From: Foetidibacter luteolus
GTDB lineage: Bacteria > Bacteroidota > Bacteroidia > Chitinophagales > Chitinophagaceae
Direction: 5' to 3'
Length of the DNA stretch: 64,000 nt
Assembly (NCBI RefSeq): GCF_009650435.1
Contig: NZ_VVIP01000008.1
Location: forward strand, 124,001-188,000
Shown: piece after piece, positions 43,731 to 53,274 of the stretch
Position numbering within the stretch: the stretch's first letter is position 1
Layout of the letters: each line of letters begins with the position of its first letter
Notes under the pieces: model-generated
Seen by the model: only the letters and a program-made list of their open reading frames with translations
Database searches by the model: none
Told to the model about the DNA's origin: nothing
Made by a program: the position numbers and the translations under genes

Positions 43731-43976
43731 TTTAATCCTACAGATTTGGCAGGGCCAATGTACATTGGCGGCGATATTAATGGCGGCATCATTGATATAG
43801 GCCAGTTGTTTACAAGGCCGGCATTGCGGTTGTCTCCTTACAAAACCTCTCAAAAGGGAATGTACATTTGCTCTTCTTCAACACCACCGGGTGGTGGTGT
43901 ACATGGCATGTGCGGTTACCATGCTGCAAAAAAAGCATTGAAAGAAATTTTTAAGATAAACATCAGCAATACATAA
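43731..43976 (+). pseudogene. C-terminal remnant of a CrtI-type FAD-dependent oxidoreductase
   Basis: The frame reads FNPTDLAGPMYIGGDINGGI, then IDIGQLFTRPALRLSPYKTS, then YICSSSTPPGGGVHGMCGYH and AAKKALKEIF. This is the characteristic C-terminal end of NAD(P)/FAD-dependent oxidoreductases of the phytoene-desaturase type, normally about 500 residues. Upstream an in-frame stop (43719-43721) and repeat sequence replace the rest of the gene, including the dinucleotide-binding N-terminus. No ATG precedes the conserved sequence. It is 23 bp upstream of the YeiH gene. Confidence 0.82.
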
Positions 43977-43999
43977 ACTTTACCATAAAACCATTGTTC

Positions 44000-45367
44000 A
44001 TGGCACAGCAAAACCTAATGGAATTAGAAGAAAACCGTATAGAAGAAAACAATAATTCAGTTGCAGGCAAAAGTTTTTTTGGTACACTTACAGAAGACTG
44101 GTGGGCGGTGCTTATTGCCTCCGCTATTATCGCAGGCGTGCTGGCCATAGCAGGTTGGGCAGAAGGCTTTAAGTTTACCGCGCCTGTTTATCGCTGGGAT
44201 AATGCGGCTGAATTAACAGGTAAAGTGTTATCAGGCGGTAACCTGCTGCTTATAGCAGCTATAGGGGTGCTTTTTGCAGTGCTTTCGTCTGTGGCCATTG
44301 CACTTTCCGGCGGCAATGTAAAAAAGTACCTGGCGGGGTTCTCTGTTGTATTTATTTTGGGCGTTGTGTCGTTGATTATAGCGGGTAACAAAGTGATTAA
44401 CTATTACGGTATAGAATATGTGGTGTTCGCTTTGATAGCCGGGCTGCTGATTGGTAATTTAACCACCGTTCCGGAATGGTTAAAAACAGCCGCCAGGTCT
44501 GAATTCTTTATAAAAACCGGGCTTGTTATACTGGGCACCAGCATATTGTTCACTGATATTGTGAAGGCAGGCCTGCCCGGCATATTGCAATCTGTATTGG
44601 TGGTGGCGGCTGTATGGTTTTTTGCGTTATGGCTTAGCCGCAAGCTGAAGGTGGATGATGAGTTTGGGGTAATACTCGCATCAGCGGTGGCAATATGCGG
44701 TGTGTCCGCGGCCATTGTAGCCAGCGGCGCTATTAAAGGTGATAAAAGAAAGCTTTCTTACATTACTACGCTGGTACTGCTGGTAGCCTTACCCATGATG
44801 ATTTTACAACCCTGGCTGATAAAGGAACTGAACATACCTGAAATTGTGGGCGGCGCATGGCTGGGTGGAACGCTGGATACTACAGCGTCTGTAACCGCTG
44901 CCGCTGCATTGGTAGGCCCGGAGGCGTTAAAGGCCGGCGTTATCATCAAGTTTTCGCAGAATGTACTGATTGGCATAGCCGCATTTTTTATAGCCATCTG
45001 GTGGACGTACCGCAAGGGCGCCAATGCGGTAAATGCCAATGGAGAAAAACCCGGCCTTGGTGTTGTGTGGGAGCGTTTTCCAAAATTTGTGCTGGGTTTT
45101 ATAGCCGCGTCTTTATTGTTTTCTTTTCTTGTTTCCCCGGCTACCACTAAAGAGGTTAGCGGCATACTTAACAGCCTGCGTACGGTATGGTTTGCTTTGG
45201 CTTTTGTAGCCATTGGCCTGGAGGCCCGGTTTAAAGACCTTGTGCAAATTGAAGGCGGCCGCCCGGCTCTGGCTTTTATAGGTGCACAGGTATTTAATAT
45301 TCTCTGGACGTTGCTTTGGGCTTACTTACTTTTTGGAGGTGTTTTGTTTAAGTTCGGCGGGTTGTAG
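44000..45367 (+). CDS. yeiH: YeiH/UPF0324 family putative sulfate exporter
   Basis: A 455-residue membrane protein with about 11-12 helices, of the UPF0324 (Cons_hypoth698) family annotated as putative sulfate exporters. Recognisable family stretches are FFIKTGLVILGTSILFTDIV, then FGVILASAVAICGVSAAIVA, and WLGGTLDTTASVTAAAALVG. It is the longer form of the family, with an extra N-terminal helix and soluble leader. I start at the ATG at 44000, not at the TTG two codons before. The function in E. coli is unproven. It lies beyond a receptor/cysE block and suits a sulfur-oxyanion role. Confidence 0.88.
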   Translation: MAQQNLMELEENRIEENNNSVAGKSFFGTLTEDWWAVLIASAIIAGVLAIAGWAEGFKFTAPVYRWDNAAELTGKVLSGGNLLLIAAIGVLFAVLSSVAIALSGGNVKKYLAGFSVVFILGVVSLIIAGNKVINYYGIEYVVFALIAGLLIGNLTTVPEWLKTAARSEFFIKTGLVILGTSILFTDIVKAGLPGILQSVLVVAAVWFFALWLSRKLKVDDEFGVILASAVAICGVSAAIVASGAIKGDKRKLSYITTLVLLVALPMMILQPWLIKELNIPEIVGGAWLGGTLDTTASVTAAAALVGPEALKAGVIIKFSQNVLIGIAAFFIAIWWTYRKGANAVNANGEKPGLGVVWERFPKFVLGFIAASLLFSFLVSPATTKEVSGILNSLRTVWFALAFVAIGLEARFKDLVQIEGGRPALAFIGAQVFNILWTLLWAYLLFGGVLFKFGGL

Positions 45368-45529
45368 GCCTACTAACATGCCGCCCCCTACGGGGCTTTG
45401 GTTGTTCAATGTTCTTTTGTTCAACGTTCAATGTTAGCGGCAATTACACATCATCACCCTAAAAAATCTCAACCACTTACACATCAACAGACCGGCAACC
45501 AGCAGCCTTGTAACCGGCAACGGGCTTTC

Positions 45530-45638
45530 GGGTGAGGGATTGAAGCGGTTACCCCGGTGAAGGTCTTGTGCGTCGGGTCTTGTGCCGGAGTAATAGCGAA
45601 AAGCCCGACCCCTTGCGATAGCTTGGGGGCACCCCCTG
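45530..45638 (-). repeat. Dispersed repeat family R2, copy 4
   Basis: GGGTGAGGGATTGAAGCGGT at the left and GCGATAGCTTGGGGGCACCC at the right. It is the reverse complement of the copies at 13535 and 39499 and lies between convergent genes. The preceding 160 bp hold nothing recognisable. Confidence 0.85.
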
Positions 45639-45657
45639 TAAATTCTTTTATCCTGCG

Positions 45658-47448
45658 TTATTTTACTACCAGGTTTTCACCCAGTTTTAGTTTGGTATTG
45701 GCGGTTATGGTAAGTTTAGAACCATTTGCAAAAGTTACCGCTTTATCTACCAGGCATTCTTTGCCGGCGCCGCTAATTATTCTTACTTCTATACCTGCCG
45801 TAACAGGGTTGGGGGGCATGGCATTGTTTTGCCAGTTAGAGGCGGTAAAATAACTGCCATTGCCTGTAAAATAATATACGCTTACAGCTTTGTGCACAAA
45901 GTGCCGGATGTTGCTCCACTCCCCAAAACCTTGCTCTGTATTGTTTAGGCCTTTTACCCGCCAGTAATATTTTTTGCCCGCCACCGGCACATTGTAGGTA
46001 AAGCTGGTATTGGTAACAATGGTTTCAGTAATGGGTTGGCAAAAATCCTTACAGGTATCTATCTGCAGTTTATACATGGCGCTTCTTAACCCGCCCCACG
46101 AAAGTTGTGTTGTAAAAGCGTTGATAATACTGCTGTCAGCAGGTGCGTTCAATGCAGTTTTAGAAGGCAATAGTTTGCGTTGCGGATCTCTTAAGGCATA
46201 AGGCACCGCAGGCGGAAAAACAACTTCGTTGTTGTTGAAAAATTCAATGCCCCTTATTGTAACCATTTTAGAAGTGCCCGGCTTAAAATGAAACCTGAAC
46301 ACACTGTCTGTAACCGGGGCAAAAGCAATGTATTCGTCTACGCCGGGCAGGGGCCGCTCCAGCACACGGGTAAAGTTGTTGTTATTGTAACGGTCTATTC
46401 TTACACTGTCGGCCTTTTGGTAAATGCCGCTGTGTTGTGTATGCAGGCCTACCTTGTCAAGTGTTACAGTTACGGGAAACTTAATGGTAACCGTTGCCCA
46501 GCCCGGCACTTCGCCGGAATGCCACATGTTCTGCTGGTCGTAGGCAAAAGGCATACCCGGGTAACTGAGCTTTATTTCGTTTTGTACCAGGTTGCCCGCG
46601 GCTGAGCCATACGTTTCTCCTGATGTAGTGGTAACGGTAATACGGTACGGCGGTTGCCCGGGAATATCCATAATGCCAACCAGCGGTACATGCGGGTATA
46701 TGTTATAGCCGGCAGGTATGTCTTTGGTTGAGTCAAACTCAAGGTCTGGCAGCGCCAGGTTATTTAGTGAAAGGTTGCGTATGTCTTCCGCTATTAAAAT
46801 GCCGGGTGTGGGGCTGGGTTCAAAAAAGTTGGTTTGGTGCGTTAGGTTGTACGACATGATGGATGCATTGCTGTTCATATCGTATCCGTAGGAGTCTATA
46901 TGCGGCAGGCTAAAACCGTGGCCAAGCTCGTGCTGCAGGGTGGATTGAAAGATGGCGGAAAACTTAAGGTCTGCGCCAGACATAATGATAACGCCACCGC
47001 CGGAATTGATGCCGCCGTTTAACGTCCGGCCGCCTGCCAGCGGAAAGTTATAGTTGTAGTCTATATAAATTACCAGTATAACATAAGGGCAGTTAAAGCG
47101 GGTATAGCCAATATAAGGCAGCAATTCTTCCAGGTAGGCGGCAGCGCCCCTGTCTGGCTGCGCTTTGTAGTAACTGTCTTGTCTTTTGCCAAAGTAGGTA
47201 ATGGAGCCGGTATCTGCAATGCTGAAGGTAGACCTGTTGCCCAACATTTCCTTAAACCTTTTTTGTGCCCACAGCAGGTGTTGCTGTATCCTGCTTTTTT
47301 GGTCGGCAGCATCGGGGAAAGCCACATTTTGCGGAACAAAGAAAACGGGCAGCACCTCAACCCTGCTGGCATTTAAACAGGTGTTTTGGGCAGCCAGCGC
47401 ATTTACAAAAAACAGGCAGGCAAACAGGTAGCAAAGCTTGTGGTGCAT
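45658..47448 (-). CDS. Secreted zinc metalloprotease-like protein with C-terminal fibronectin-like region
   Basis: A 596-residue exported protein. Signal peptide at residues 1-21 (MHHKLCYLFACLFFVNALAA). The zincin motif HELGHGFSLPH (His173, Glu174, His177, His183) identifies a metzincin-type metallopeptidase; an ASIMSYN stretch shortly after recalls the Met-turn. The middle carries a galactose-binding-like region, and a fibronectin-III-like segment follows (ALNAPADSSIINAFTTQLSW ... AGKKYYWRVKGLNN). It ends in a short beta region, without a clear T9SS sorting motif. The substrate is unknown. The start at 47448 is set by the signal peptide. Confidence 0.8.
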   Translation of the reverse strand: MHHKLCYLFACLFFVNALAAQNTCLNASRVEVLPVFFVPQNVAFPDAADQKSRIQQHLLWAQKRFKEMLGNRSTFSIADTGSITYFGKRQDSYYKAQPDRGAAAYLEELLPYIGYTRFNCPYVILVIYIDYNYNFPLAGGRTLNGGINSGGGVIIMSGADLKFSAIFQSTLQHELGHGFSLPHIDSYGYDMNSNASIMSYNLTHQTNFFEPSPTPGILIAEDIRNLSLNNLALPDLEFDSTKDIPAGYNIYPHVPLVGIMDIPGQPPYRITVTTTSGETYGSAAGNLVQNEIKLSYPGMPFAYDQQNMWHSGEVPGWATVTIKFPVTVTLDKVGLHTQHSGIYQKADSVRIDRYNNNNFTRVLERPLPGVDEYIAFAPVTDSVFRFHFKPGTSKMVTIRGIEFFNNNEVVFPPAVPYALRDPQRKLLPSKTALNAPADSSIINAFTTQLSWGGLRSAMYKLQIDTCKDFCQPITETIVTNTSFTYNVPVAGKKYYWRVKGLNNTEQGFGEWSNIRHFVHKAVSVYYFTGNGSYFTASNWQNNAMPPNPVTAGIEVRIISGAGKECLVDKAVTFANGSKLTITANTKLKLGENLVVK

Positions 47449-47555
47449 CAGGGTTATTTTAGGTTTATGGGCATAAAAGATAATGCCTGGCGGCCATATA
47501 AAAAAGCAGTAACGATTTTTTGGGGACCAGCGACGGAACATTGTTGGGCTTTGGT

Positions 47556-47582
47556 TGTGTCACTCACTTGTACGTTCGGTTG
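47556..47582 (+). repeat. Fragment of the R4 element
   Basis: GGTTGTGTCACTCACTTGTA followed by CGTTCGG matches the centre of the R4 copies at 20560 and 28902. The ends of the element are missing. Confidence 0.55.
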
Positions 47583-47667
47583 TTTGTGGGGCTTTATTCT
47601 GGCAGTACAGGTGGATGTAAGCGGCTTTGCGGTAATTCTTTAAATCTTGCAATTTCGGGGGAAAATT

Positions 47668-48558
47668 TTAGTCGTATCCCGCTCCGGTAAACCAATCATA
47701 TCCTTCGATTTTTTTGTACTCCGGAGGCACGGAATTTAAACGTTTTAATATCCGGTAATGGCCGCCATAATTTACATCAGTTGAAATTATGAATTTGCCA
47801 GTTTTAACACCCTTGTCATCTTTTTCATAAGACACATATTCCAGTGTATCAATTGTTTCCTTATTCCATTTGTATTTGTACATTTCTGTTTGGCCAGGGT
47901 GTCCATAGCAAACACCTCTGATTATTTTTTCAATTGGCGAGAAAGTAGGGTTTATAAATTCGAAACTGCTTGAGAAACTTGTTTTGTTTGTCCGCAATAA
48001 GTAAACATCACTAAATGCTTTTAAGCAACATCCGTTACTTCCATACCAATTGACAACGAAATCTTTTAATCCGTCTCCGTTGATATCTCTTGTGGTATCG
48101 TTTACATATGTCATCGCCCATTGTTGATGGGATACTACTTTTGTAAACTGCTTATTACTCTTTGAAAAAATGTCAATATAGGTATTGGCTGATTCGTTTC
48201 TGCGAATTATCAGATGAGGGTTGGTTTCTGTAAAGTGATAAGCCAGATTTATCTCAACCTTTACAGCGCCTAATTTGTCAGGAAAAATCTCATAAGAATT
48301 ATAAAATTTGTTTTTGTCAATGTTTTGCACAGCTATTTTTAAGGCATCTGATAAAATTTTTTCAAGCCTTAAACTATCTAACTTTTCTTGTTCTTGAACT
48401 ATCATTCTTTGTTTTGTATATTCTTGTTCTTTTTGGTAATCATTGGCTTTTGATGTGTCGCTTAGGACTTTTAGAGAACTCTTTTTATGGCCTGACTGTC
48501 TGCACCCAAAAAGTAAAAAAATTAGCATGGCCATCAATATGTGTGTTATTGTTTTCAT
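47668..48558 (-). CDS. Hypothetical lipoprotein with an FG-GAP-like calcium motif
   Basis: A 296-residue protein. Its signal peptide ends in LLFGC (Cys19), so it is probably lipid-anchored. A coiled, charged segment (about residues 35-70) is followed by beta-rich sequence with DINGDGLKDFVVNW, a calcium-binding DxNxDGxxD motif as in FG-GAP/EF-like repeats. I do not recognise the family. The coding sequence is distinctly AT-richer than its surroundings, like the gene at 48688, which is on the same strand 130 bp upstream. This suggests a pair acquired together. Confidence 0.65.
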   Translation of the reverse strand: MKTITHILMAMLIFLLFGCRQSGHKKSSLKVLSDTSKANDYQKEQEYTKQRMIVQEQEKLDSLRLEKILSDALKIAVQNIDKNKFYNSYEIFPDKLGAVKVEINLAYHFTETNPHLIIRRNESANTYIDIFSKSNKQFTKVVSHQQWAMTYVNDTTRDINGDGLKDFVVNWYGSNGCCLKAFSDVYLLRTNKTSFSSSFEFINPTFSPIEKIIRGVCYGHPGQTEMYKYKWNKETIDTLEYVSYEKDDKGVKTGKFIISTDVNYGGHYRILKRLNSVPPEYKKIEGYDWFTGAGYD

Positions 48559-48687
48559 GCGGTACCCTCGTTAGTTAAAATCTTTGTTTATTCTATAGTT
48601 TGCTGTTATTTTTTGGCTGAATCTTAAGTTACGCTACAAAAAGTTGGAAGCAATTATTAGCCGTCCGCTCTACAATATCATGTGATA

Positions 48688-49326
48688 TCAAGAGTCCTTC
48701 CTTTGGGAGTGCCGGGTTAAATTTTCTCCTTTTCGCTCTTTTAAAGTATCTAAACTGTCGTAATAATGAAGCCCGGCAAGGCCTGTTCCTTTAGGTGCCA
48801 TATATTGCTCTGAAATCAGGTACCCGTTGTCAAGTTCAAAGAACCCTTTTTCAGTTCTGTCGCTTTCCCATAGGTAGTTTACTATAGTTCGGTTAATGAT
48901 ATATTTTAGTTTGTTTTCGTGATACTCTACTTTGTAGGGCTTGTATTCTTTTATTGGCGGATCGTAATCAAACAATATTTTTTTCAAGCGGTTAAAAACA
49001 TTTTTCTTTCGCTTTTTATATGCCTTTGCTACTTCAGCAATTGTTTTGCCCTCTTTATTTACAAAATAATGTGGAATATCTGCAAGGTTTTCAAATATAG
49101 TTTTTGCTTCAGGGGTTGGCTCTACTACTAAAGCATCAATGGCATCGCCATAAGGAATGTCAATATAAAGTTTATGGTCTAGTTCAATAAAACATTCTGC
49201 AGTGTCAAGCCATCCATCCTCCTCCCCATATTTGCAGCGTATGTCGGTTATTGTTTTGCCAATAATATCTTCAATCATTATCGCTTTGTCTGGCATAGAG
49301 TAAAGGTCTTTTAAGGTGGGTATCAT
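48688..49326 (-). CDS. Hypothetical protein, AT-rich orphan
   Basis: A 212-residue soluble protein with no signal peptide, no membrane helix and no motif that I recognise. Acidic in the first half (GEEDGWLDTAECFIELDHKL), lysine-rich in the middle (AYKKRKKNVFNRLKKI) and ending with aromatic/glycine sequence (YDSLDTLKERKGEN). The length and mixed charge resemble small immunity or SMI1-like proteins, but no signature supports that. The ATG at 49326 is the first in frame. Base composition is shared with the neighbouring lipoprotein gene. Confidence 0.55.
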   Translation of the reverse strand: MIPTLKDLYSMPDKAIMIEDIIGKTITDIRCKYGEEDGWLDTAECFIELDHKLYIDIPYGDAIDALVVEPTPEAKTIFENLADIPHYFVNKEGKTIAEVAKAYKKRKKNVFNRLKKILFDYDPPIKEYKPYKVEYHENKLKYIINRTIVNYLWESDRTEKGFFELDNGYLISEQYMAPKGTGLAGLHYYDSLDTLKERKGENLTRHSQRKDS

Positions 49327-49590
49327 ATTTGGGTATTTTCGAAAGTGAAGTTTTAATGGTTTTATCTGTTACGGGGATAAATTATCAGCGTTAAAAATTG
49401 AAATTAAGCACTAAATCCGAAGTTTGAGTTATAAGCAATAATCCAATCTCTGAACCTGCAACATCTTATTTCAAAAATGGATATTCCGGGTTTCGATATT
49501 TAATGCGTTATCACTTGATGTAGAGTATAAAAGCAAAAAACTTCGTGTATGTGCAGGAGAGAAGCAAAAAACATATCCTATCCTGCGGGC

Positions 49591-49672
49591 AAAGCCGCAT
49601 AGCGAATACAACCGCACAAGAGTGCGACGCAACGGCAGCTAAATTCATGTCCTTCTGCCGGGCTCATAATCA
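49591..49672 (+). repeat. Dispersed repeat family R1, full copy
   Basis: AAGCCGCATAGCGAATACAA, then CACAAGAGTGCGACGCAACG, then TTCATGTCCTTCTGCCGGGC and TCATAA. It matches 60199-60280 along its length. It lies in the 528-bp spacer 49327-49854, which contains no gene. Confidence 0.85.
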
Positions 49673-49854
49673 TTTTTCTTGGGGTTGTGAATTTATGATA
49701 GCCCCCCCTATACTAAAAAAACTGGTATTGGGGCACCTTAAAAAAACCTTAGTACAAAGTTTAAACAGAAAAAGCTACCAATAATTTACCTAAATTATGG
49801 CATTGTAATTACGTACCCAGCCTGTAATGGGCAACAATAATGTAAACGTTCAGT

Positions 49855-52440
49855 ATGAAAACGGTTTCAGATAGCCACAGCGCTAACCGTATACATGCGC
49901 TTATTGAACACCAGGAGGCGTTTGCCGTTTTTACCACCAATGAAAACGGCGTAATACAAAGCTGGAATAAAGGGGCGCAAAACCTATACCGTTATACCAG
50001 TGAAGAGGTATGTGGTAAAGCTTTGCCCGAAACAATAAGGCCCCTGCTGTCCCCACTTCAGCAATCTGCAAAACATGCCCTTCTTTACAAACAGGGATAC
50101 TGGGTGGGAGAAGCCGTGCACCACGATAAAAACGGCCATGCATTAACTGTAACAGAATCGGTATCGCTGGCTACTGGCAGAGGCGCTGACGAGTTGCTGT
50201 ATATATGCAGCCTTGTGCAACCGGAAAAAAACCACAATGAAAATTCTTCTTTTGACGGGCTGGCGGAAAGTGTAACAGACGCGGTTTTTTTAACCGATGA
50301 AGATTACTGTGTGCAAACCTGGAACAAGGGCGCCGAAAACCTTTACGGCTACAGCCTGCATGAAGTGAAGGGCCGAAAATTCAGGGAAGTGGTAAGGCCA
50401 CTAACCAGCGAGGAAAATTTCAGGCAGATGGATGAGAGTATTGCAAGGCAGCAATACTGGAGCGGCGAGGTGGTGCACCGCAAAAAAGATGGCGCCATTG
50501 TACAGGTGGCCGTATCGTTTAGCCTGAAAAAGAAACGGGATGGCCAGCCCGGCGGTTACTATTTTATCTGCAGGGATGTAAGCCTGTTCAGGCATAACGA
50601 ACAGTCTGTAATACAACTGGGCAAAATGATAGAAACCACCAACGATGCCGTGTACTCCCTGGATGGCGCTTTAAAAGTGTTAACCTGGAACAGGGCCGCG
50701 GAAAAAATGTTTGGTTATACTGCTGCTGAAGTTATTAATCATGCTGCCGAAAAAACACTGCGCCCGGTACTGACTGAAGAAGAACGGGCGGTAATTACAG
50801 AAGAACTGGCCACCCGGGATTACTGGTACGGCGAAATTATTCACCTGCGCAAGAACGGATCTTTACTCTATGGAATGCTTTCCGTATCCGTAACACGTAA
50901 TGCTGCCGGCAATGTGGAAAAGTACATCTGTATTTGCCAGGATATTACTGAACGTAAAGAACATGAGGAAAGTATGAAAAAAATGCAGGCCGCAATAGCA
51001 AGGTTAACCCAGGAACGGCTGGAGGAAAGCCTGAAGCAAATATCGGATTATAAGTTTGCCCTTGATGAGTCATCGCTTATTATTATCGCAGATGATAATG
51101 GCAACATCATTCATGTAAACGAAAACTTTTGCCTTGTATCAAAATTTACATCCGCAGACCTTACGGGCAAAAGCTTTACGGCGCTTAAAGTGCATCAGAA
51201 ATACCAACACGTACTGGATGACATTATAACCACACTGCTGTCTGGTAAAGTATGGCGGGGCGAGCTTGAACTGATGGCTAAAGATGCAAGCTGGTTTTGG
51301 ATAGCGGCTACCATTGTGCCTTTTTTAAATGCGCAGGGCCAGCCGGAGCAATACACGGCTATATGTATAGATATAAAGGAAAAGAAGGAGGTGGAGGAGC
51401 AGATAATGGCATCCCGCAGAAAGTACCAGATGCTTTTTGAAAACAACCCCCTGCCTATGTTTATGCTAACCATGCCGGAGCGTAATATAGCCGAAGTAAA
51501 CAAGGCCGCTATTAACTTGTATGGGTTTTCTAAAGAAGAATTTTCGGGCAAGCGGTTAAGGGATATGTGGCCGGTAAACGCGGTGAAGGAATATGCGGCG
51601 GAAGCCGATAAATCCTGGGCCGACATGCTTTTTGCCGGGTTGCACCGCCACATTAAAAAAGATGGGGGCGTGCTGAACGTGGAAATTTACGGGCAGGATT
51701 TTGTGTATGAAGATAAGCCCATAAGGCTGGTACTGGTAAATGAGGTAACGGAACGTATTAAAGCCGAAGAAGAGTTAAAGGAGTCTCATGAAGAGTTGCG
51801 CCGCCTGGCTTTCTATCTTCAAAACATAAGGGAGGAAGAACGCTCTGCCATGGCCAGGGAAATACACGATGAACTGGGCCAGCAGATAACCGGCCTTAAG
51901 ATGGATGTATCTTGGGTATCCAAAAAAATGCAGCACGAAGATGAAGGCATCAGGCTAAAGCTGAAAGACATCCTGCGCATGCTGGATGATACGGTTAAAA
52001 TTGTGCGGAAAATATCGGCCGACCTGCGCCCGGGCATATTAGACGACCTTGGCCTGTGCGAAGCACTGGAATGGTACAGCAGCGAATTTGAAAAACGTTA
52101 TGGTATAAAAACGCAGTTTGCCGGCCAGGTTGACGCGGTTATACCCAAACCTGTTACCACTGCATTGTTCAGAATTTACCAGGAGTCGCTAACCAATGTA
52201 GCCATGCATGCCAACGCGGCTGAAGTGGAGGCTTCTTTACATGTTGAAAATAATAAGCTGGTACTGGTTATAAAAGACAATGGCCGTGGCTTTGATAACG
52301 GCGCCGCTCACGACAGTAACAGCCTGGGCCTGCTGGGCATGAAAGAACGCACCCACAGCCTCGGGGGCTTTTACGATATTAAAAGTAAACCCGGCGAGGG
52401 CACCAGCGTTTACGTAACGGTACCGCTTCAAAAAAAGTAG
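49855..52440 (+). CDS. Multi-PAS sensor histidine kinase (HisKA_3 / NarX type)
   Basis: An 861-residue cytoplasmic sensor kinase. Five PAS domains follow each other (about residues 10-125, 137-255, 260-375, 395-510 and 520-640), most with the WNKGAxxLYxY core. A short coiled coil then leads to the dimerisation/phosphoacceptor helix EERSAMAREIHDELGQQITG, with His in EIHDE near residue 670, and a HATPase domain (about 765-858) with DNGRGFDN and LGLLGMKERTHSLGG. No membrane helix is present. The fourth and third PAS look heme- or flavin-free by eye, but this is not decisive. No LuxR-type response regulator is next to it, so it is an orphan in this window. Confidence 0.93.
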   Translation: MKTVSDSHSANRIHALIEHQEAFAVFTTNENGVIQSWNKGAQNLYRYTSEEVCGKALPETIRPLLSPLQQSAKHALLYKQGYWVGEAVHHDKNGHALTVTESVSLATGRGADELLYICSLVQPEKNHNENSSFDGLAESVTDAVFLTDEDYCVQTWNKGAENLYGYSLHEVKGRKFREVVRPLTSEENFRQMDESIARQQYWSGEVVHRKKDGAIVQVAVSFSLKKKRDGQPGGYYFICRDVSLFRHNEQSVIQLGKMIETTNDAVYSLDGALKVLTWNRAAEKMFGYTAAEVINHAAEKTLRPVLTEEERAVITEELATRDYWYGEIIHLRKNGSLLYGMLSVSVTRNAAGNVEKYICICQDITERKEHEESMKKMQAAIARLTQERLEESLKQISDYKFALDESSLIIIADDNGNIIHVNENFCLVSKFTSADLTGKSFTALKVHQKYQHVLDDIITTLLSGKVWRGELELMAKDASWFWIAATIVPFLNAQGQPEQYTAICIDIKEKKEVEEQIMASRRKYQMLFENNPLPMFMLTMPERNIAEVNKAAINLYGFSKEEFSGKRLRDMWPVNAVKEYAAEADKSWADMLFAGLHRHIKKDGGVLNVEIYGQDFVYEDKPIRLVLVNEVTERIKAEEELKESHEELRRLAFYLQNIREEERSAMAREIHDELGQQITGLKMDVSWVSKKMQHEDEGIRLKLKDILRMLDDTVKIVRKISADLRPGILDDLGLCEALEWYSSEFEKRYGIKTQFAGQVDAVIPKPVTTALFRIYQESLTNVAMHANAAEVEASLHVENNKLVLVIKDNGRGFDNGAAHDSNSLGLLGMKERTHSLGGFYDIKSKPGEGTSVYVTVPLQKK

Positions 52441-52442
52441 TT

Positions 52443-53237
52443 CTATACCTGGGAGCATTTCGCCGGCACCAGAAAAGTACGCCTGATGTTAGATAGTATC
52501 CGCTCATTGGCATATTCCGGCTGGCTGCTTACTTTCTTCCATTCGGGATCGTTAATAAAAGTCTTCCAGTTAAGATCATGCGCTTCCATATTGTCAAACG
52601 TAAGCATGTAGGTAAGGTTGGGCCTTGCTTCACCAATAACCGTTTCGCCAAAAAAAACAGGGGTAAGCCCCGTGCGTTTAAAAATGCGTATTTCGCCGGC
52701 ATCATTAAACATTTCAATCTTCTTTTTGCTGTTTACTTCAGACGAGCTTTCGTAACGGCGCAGTTCAAATATGCGGTCTTTTTTTTCCGGCACCTGTATT
52801 TGCGGCATTTGTGCAAAAGCTTTTAATAAAGAGCTTTGTATGCGTTCGTAAGCCGGCGCTGTTGCAGGCGCATCAAGGTAGGGCGCTGCCGCGGCAAGGT
52901 AGGCGCTATCGGTGGCCAGTTTTTCATCAAGGTGCATATAGTCTTCAACAGTAGTAAAAGGTATTACCGCAAAAAGTTTGGTAAACTCCTGTGCAAGCTG
53001 TTCAGTAAACACGCCAATATTGTTTATGCCAAGCCGGTTAAGTGCGGGTATCAATGCCTGTTCAAAATAGTTTTCTGTAAGCTTAAGCTGGGCGTTGTTT
53101 TTTAAAGTGTATATGCGCAGCTCATAATATTCCTGCGGGTTATTTTTCTTTTTCATAGATGCAATGCTTTGTGCTGAAGTTATGCCGGCCATGGCGCCGG
53201 TAAGTAAGGCAGATTTTACAAATTGGCGTCTCTTCAT
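52443..53237 (-). CDS. NIPSNAP family protein with twin-arginine signal
   Basis: A 264-residue protein. The N-terminus MKRRQFVKSALLTGAMAGIT is a twin-arginine export signal. Two NIPSNAP (ferredoxin-like) domains follow: EYYELRIYTLKNNAQLKLTE (about residues 36-55) and RIFELRRYESSSEVNSKKKI in the second half. Family members are small and poorly understood; in Bacteroidota they are often exported. The stop is 2 bp from the end of the histidine kinase gene, so the two genes converge tightly. The 14-bp minisatellite lies immediately upstream of its start. Confidence 0.86.
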   Translation of the reverse strand: MKRRQFVKSALLTGAMAGITSAQSIASMKKKNNPQEYYELRIYTLKNNAQLKLTENYFEQALIPALNRLGINNIGVFTEQLAQEFTKLFAVIPFTTVEDYMHLDEKLATDSAYLAAAAPYLDAPATAPAYERIQSSLLKAFAQMPQIQVPEKKDRIFELRRYESSSEVNSKKKIEMFNDAGEIRIFKRTGLTPVFFGETVIGEARPNLTYMLTFDNMEAHDLNWKTFINDPEWKKVSSQPEYANERILSNIRRTFLVPAKCSQV

Positions 53238-53274
53238 GTATGGTATCGCTTTAAGGCCTCAAGATAGTGGTTTA

